A stretch of 64,000 nt of DNA from Pedobacter helvus (GTDB lineage Bacteria > Bacteroidota > Bacteroidia > Sphingobacteriales > Sphingobacteriaceae), in contig NZ_SRMP01000001.1 in the NCBI RefSeq assembly GCF_005925325.1, positions 124,001 to 188,000 on the forward strand. The letters are read 5' to 3'. Position 1 is the first letter of the stretch; every line of letters begins with the position of its first letter. Positions 62,118 through 64,000 of this stretch are shown here, piece by piece. A program made the translations under genes and the position numbers. The notes under the pieces were generated by a model. It saw only the letters and a program-made list of their open reading frames with translations, was not told the origin of the DNA and did not search any database.

Positions 62118-62975
62118 TTAGGATTTCAATTTTTTCTTAAACAAATCTACAGTTCGTTGCCATGCCAAGTTAGCCGCTGCTTCATTATATCTGGTAGGCG
62201 AAGTATCATTGTTAAAGGCATGATTTACGCCTTCATAAATATATAATTGATAATCGATACGATTTGTTTTTAATGCCTCCTCATACACTGGTATACCTGC
62301 ATTGATACGCTCGTCTAAACCTCCGTAATGCAATAATAAACTTGCTTTGATTTTAGGCACATCTTCCACTTTTGCCTGAGAACCATAATATGCTACTGCT
62401 GCATTTAAAAGCGGGTCGGCTACCGCTAACTTATTTGCCATTGCACCACCCCAACAGAAACCCACAACACCAGTTTTACCATTACCCAACGGGTGCGCTC
62501 TTAAAAATTCTAATGCCTTTAAATAGTTTTGCAGATTTTTATCTGCGTCTAGTTTGCTAATCAATTCCCTGCCTTTGTTTTCGTCTTTTGGAGTGCCACC
62601 AAGAGACGAAAGTGCATCAACACCTAACGCTACAAAGCCTGCTAAGGCAACCCGCTTAGTTACATCTTTAATATGTGGGGTTAAGCCTCTATTTTCGTGT
62701 ATAACTACTACTGTTCCTAATTTCTTTTTATTTCCTTTTGGCATGGCAAACAGACCTTGCATCTCCCCTTCTGCTCCGGGAAAAGTTATTTCTTCACTAT
62801 GTATTTCATCTGCACCTACTGTTGCAGCTGCCGCATAGTTACTTTCTAAACTTGGCAAAATAGTTAAGGCCAATGCGGAGCTGCCAGTTAAAATAGCCAA
62901 TTTTTTCATAAAATCTTTACGGCTAGTCTGGCTGTGGGTGTACGAATCGTACAGGTTGATAATTTCCTGATCCAT
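62118..62975 (-). CDS. Dienelactone hydrolase family protein, exported
   Basis: A 285-residue alpha/beta hydrolase. The N-terminus has SRKDFMKKLAILTGSSALAL, a Tat-like or helical signal after a 20-residue lead. The DLH catalytic triad is visible: C174 in VGFCWGG, D221 in GGLDERINAG, H252 in VNHAFNN, and the oxyanion-hole block VVVIHENRGLTPHI. It hydrolyses lactones or esters; the exact substrate is unknown. Monocistronic, convergent with the Crp-like gene. Confidence 0.9.
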   Translation of the reverse strand: MDQEIINLYDSYTHSQTSRKDFMKKLAILTGSSALALTILPSLESNYAAAATVGADEIHSEEITFPGAEGEMQGLFAMPKGNKKKLGTVVVIHENRGLTPHIKDVTKRVALAGFVALGVDALSSLGGTPKDENKGRELISKLDADKNLQNYLKALEFLRAHPLGNGKTGVVGFCWGGAMANKLAVADPLLNAAVAYYGSQAKVEDVPKIKASLLLHYGGLDERINAGIPVYEEALKTNRIDYQLYIYEGVNHAFNNDTSPTRYNEAAANLAWQRTVDLFKKKLKS

Positions 62976-63019
62976 GGTTTTGAATTAAGGTTTCATGTAA
63001 GGTAGTTAAAAACAAAAAA

Positions 63020-63048
63020 ATCCCCAAGCGAATGCTTGGGGATTTTCT
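63020..63048. terminator. Strong bidirectional terminator
   Basis: ATCCCCAAGC (63020-63029) and GCTTGGGGAT with a GAAT loop form a 10-bp perfect stem with an A-run before and a T-run after. It ends the TonB-receptor transcript on the minus strand. Confidence 0.85.
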
Positions 63049-63064
63049 TTTGTCATATTATGAA

Positions 63065-64000
63065 TTAGAATTTGTATCTAACTCCAAATTGCATGTAGTA
63101 AGTAGAAGAAATAGTTTCTGAAGTACCAAAACTTTCTCTAATGATATCAGAACCACCACTAGCTAAACGGAAAGTTGGTTTAGTAGTAGCGCTAATAGAA
63201 CTAACATTTCTAGGAATAAGGATGTTTGCATTTCTTGCAAATTTAACTGTTCCCCAGTCGCTATTTAACAAGTTTCCGAAATTGAAGATGTCAGCTGTAA
63301 ACTCAAATGAGTTTTTAGTTTTACCAATATTTCTGAAAACCTCTTGAGTAATTCTAACGTCGAATTGGTTTCTCCATGGCAACTTAGCCCCACTACGTTC
63401 AGCATATTGTCCTTTTCTACTTTTCAAATAAGGATCTTGGTCAATAAAAGCCATAAATAAATCAGCTTGCTCAGTACCGCTATATGCTCTAGCATATCCA
63501 TTTGTTCCAGCTGGAATAGCCTCGAAAGTTAATTCAGAAGCGCTATTCGGAACATAAATCAAGTCATTATTTTGTCCATCTCTATTAAAGTCAGCGCTAT
63601 AAACGTATGAGTAACGTCCAGCAATTGCACCTTCATAAAATACAGAGATCGAAGTAGCTAAATTTTGCAACCATTCTTTTCTGTATGACAAACTACCAAT
63701 GATACGGTTAGGGCTTAAGTTATTTGAATAACTTAAATTTGCAATATTTGAGTTACCTACAGTTTGAGGAATTGACCATAAGTTTAATAATTGGTCACCG
63801 CTTTGATCACCATAGTTTCTTTGATCAGCTTTTGTATAAGCAACCATAGCTGACAAACCATTACTAAATTGCTTGCTTAATTGAGCAGTAGCCATCCAAT
63901 TGTAACCACCATCGATATTTCTCATTTTAGCAACATTTAATGCAGAAGTACCTGTTGCGCTTGGAATACCTGCACTAGTCATATTCACTGCTTGTCTACC
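63065..64000 (-). CDS. TonB-dependent receptor, Oar-like, C-terminal part
   Basis: An open frame of 311 codons that runs off the right edge (first codons seen GRQAVNMTSAG), so the signal, CarboxypepD_reg and plug domains lie outside. The visible part is outer-membrane beta-barrel: AMVAYTKADQRNYGDQSGDQ-type strands, KSRKGQYAERSGAKLPWRNQ, FEFTADIFNFGNLLNSDWGT and the C-terminal aromatic end YYMQFGVRYKF. This barrel pattern is typical of Oar-like receptors in Bacteroidota, which transport proteins or unknown ligands. No partner gene visible. Confidence 0.88.
   Translation of the reverse strand, partial: GRQAVNMTSAGIPSATGTSALNVAKMRNIDGGYNWMATAQLSKQFSNGLSAMVAYTKADQRNYGDQSGDQLLNLWSIPQTVGNSNIANLSYSNNLSPNRIIGSLSYRKEWLQNLATSISVFYEGAIAGRYSYVYSADFNRDGQNNDLIYVPNSASELTFEAIPAGTNGYARAYSGTEQADLFMAFIDQDPYLKSRKGQYAERSGAKLPWRNQFDVRITQEVFRNIGKTKNSFEFTADIFNFGNLLNSDWGTVKFARNANILIPRNVSSISATTKPTFRLASGGSDIIRESFGTSETISSTYYMQFGVRYKF

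Noticed and set aside
1..64000. CRISPR arrays, tRNA or rRNA genes, insertion sequences, prophage
   Set aside because: I looked for regular repeats with unique spacers, cloverleaf-type sequences, transposase motifs and phage structural genes and found none.

Overview
The window (64 kb, AT-rich) comes from a Bacteroidota chromosome, most likely a Sphingobacteriaceae such as Pedobacter. The evidence is a SusC/SusD pair, FecI/FecR/TonB-receptor signalling, LytTR two-component systems, promoters with the Bacteroidota -7 box (TAnnTTTG), weak Shine-Dalgarno sites and many lipoproteins with short lipoboxes. Species assignment is inference. I see no rRNA, tRNA, CRISPR array, transposase or prophage.

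Layout. 1-12.5 kb: a minus-strand glycan-utilisation locus (susC, susD, a three-domain surface lipoprotein, a beta-helix lipoprotein, two GH20 hexosaminidases, the last cut by the window edge). A LacI-type regulator lies upstream, with palindromic GTAC-centred sites in the intergenic DNA. 12.6-18.4 kb: an RND efflux operon (adaptor, pump, outer-membrane factor). 18.8-27.1 kb: a universal stress protein, two LytTR response-regulator/sensor-kinase pairs and a PIF1-like helicase with HRDC domain. 27.1-36 kb: operons of small secreted proteins and lipoproteins. 36-38.4 kb: a DMT exporter and an acetyltransferase divergent from a LysR regulator. 38.4-44.5 kb: sigma factor, anti-sigma factor, TonB receptor and phosphatase. 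45-51 kb: an orphan histidine kinase, an EEP hydrolase, a DUF808 protein, then a secreted protein/lipoprotein/VanW operon. 51.5-59.7 kb: cytoplasmic alpha-amylase, TetR regulator, and the imuA-imuB-dnaE2 mutasome. 60-64 kb: quinone reductase, DJ-1/PfpI protein, Crp-like regulator, dienelactone hydrolase, and the C-terminal part of a TonB receptor.

Main discovery candidate. Five promoters in two places (27.1-34 kb and 48.5 kb) share an identical 90-bp architecture. Each has three direct copies of a degenerate 9-mer, about A-C-R-R-A-T-A-R-T, spaced exactly 21 bp apart, then a -7 box exactly 39 bp after the third copy. All lack a recognisable -33 element. Four read rightward and one leftward. 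The 21-bp period is that of LytTR-type response regulators, and a LytTR regulator/TPR-sensor pair sits immediately upstream of the first promoter. I infer an undescribed LytTR regulon of secreted proteins, with two of the five promoters now facing decayed genes. Other points of interest are a 25-bp palindrome over the imuA promoter, a possible ~200-nt minus-strand RNA beside the tetR gene, a possible ~80-nt RNA at 45.0 kb, and several copies of dispersed palindromic repeats.
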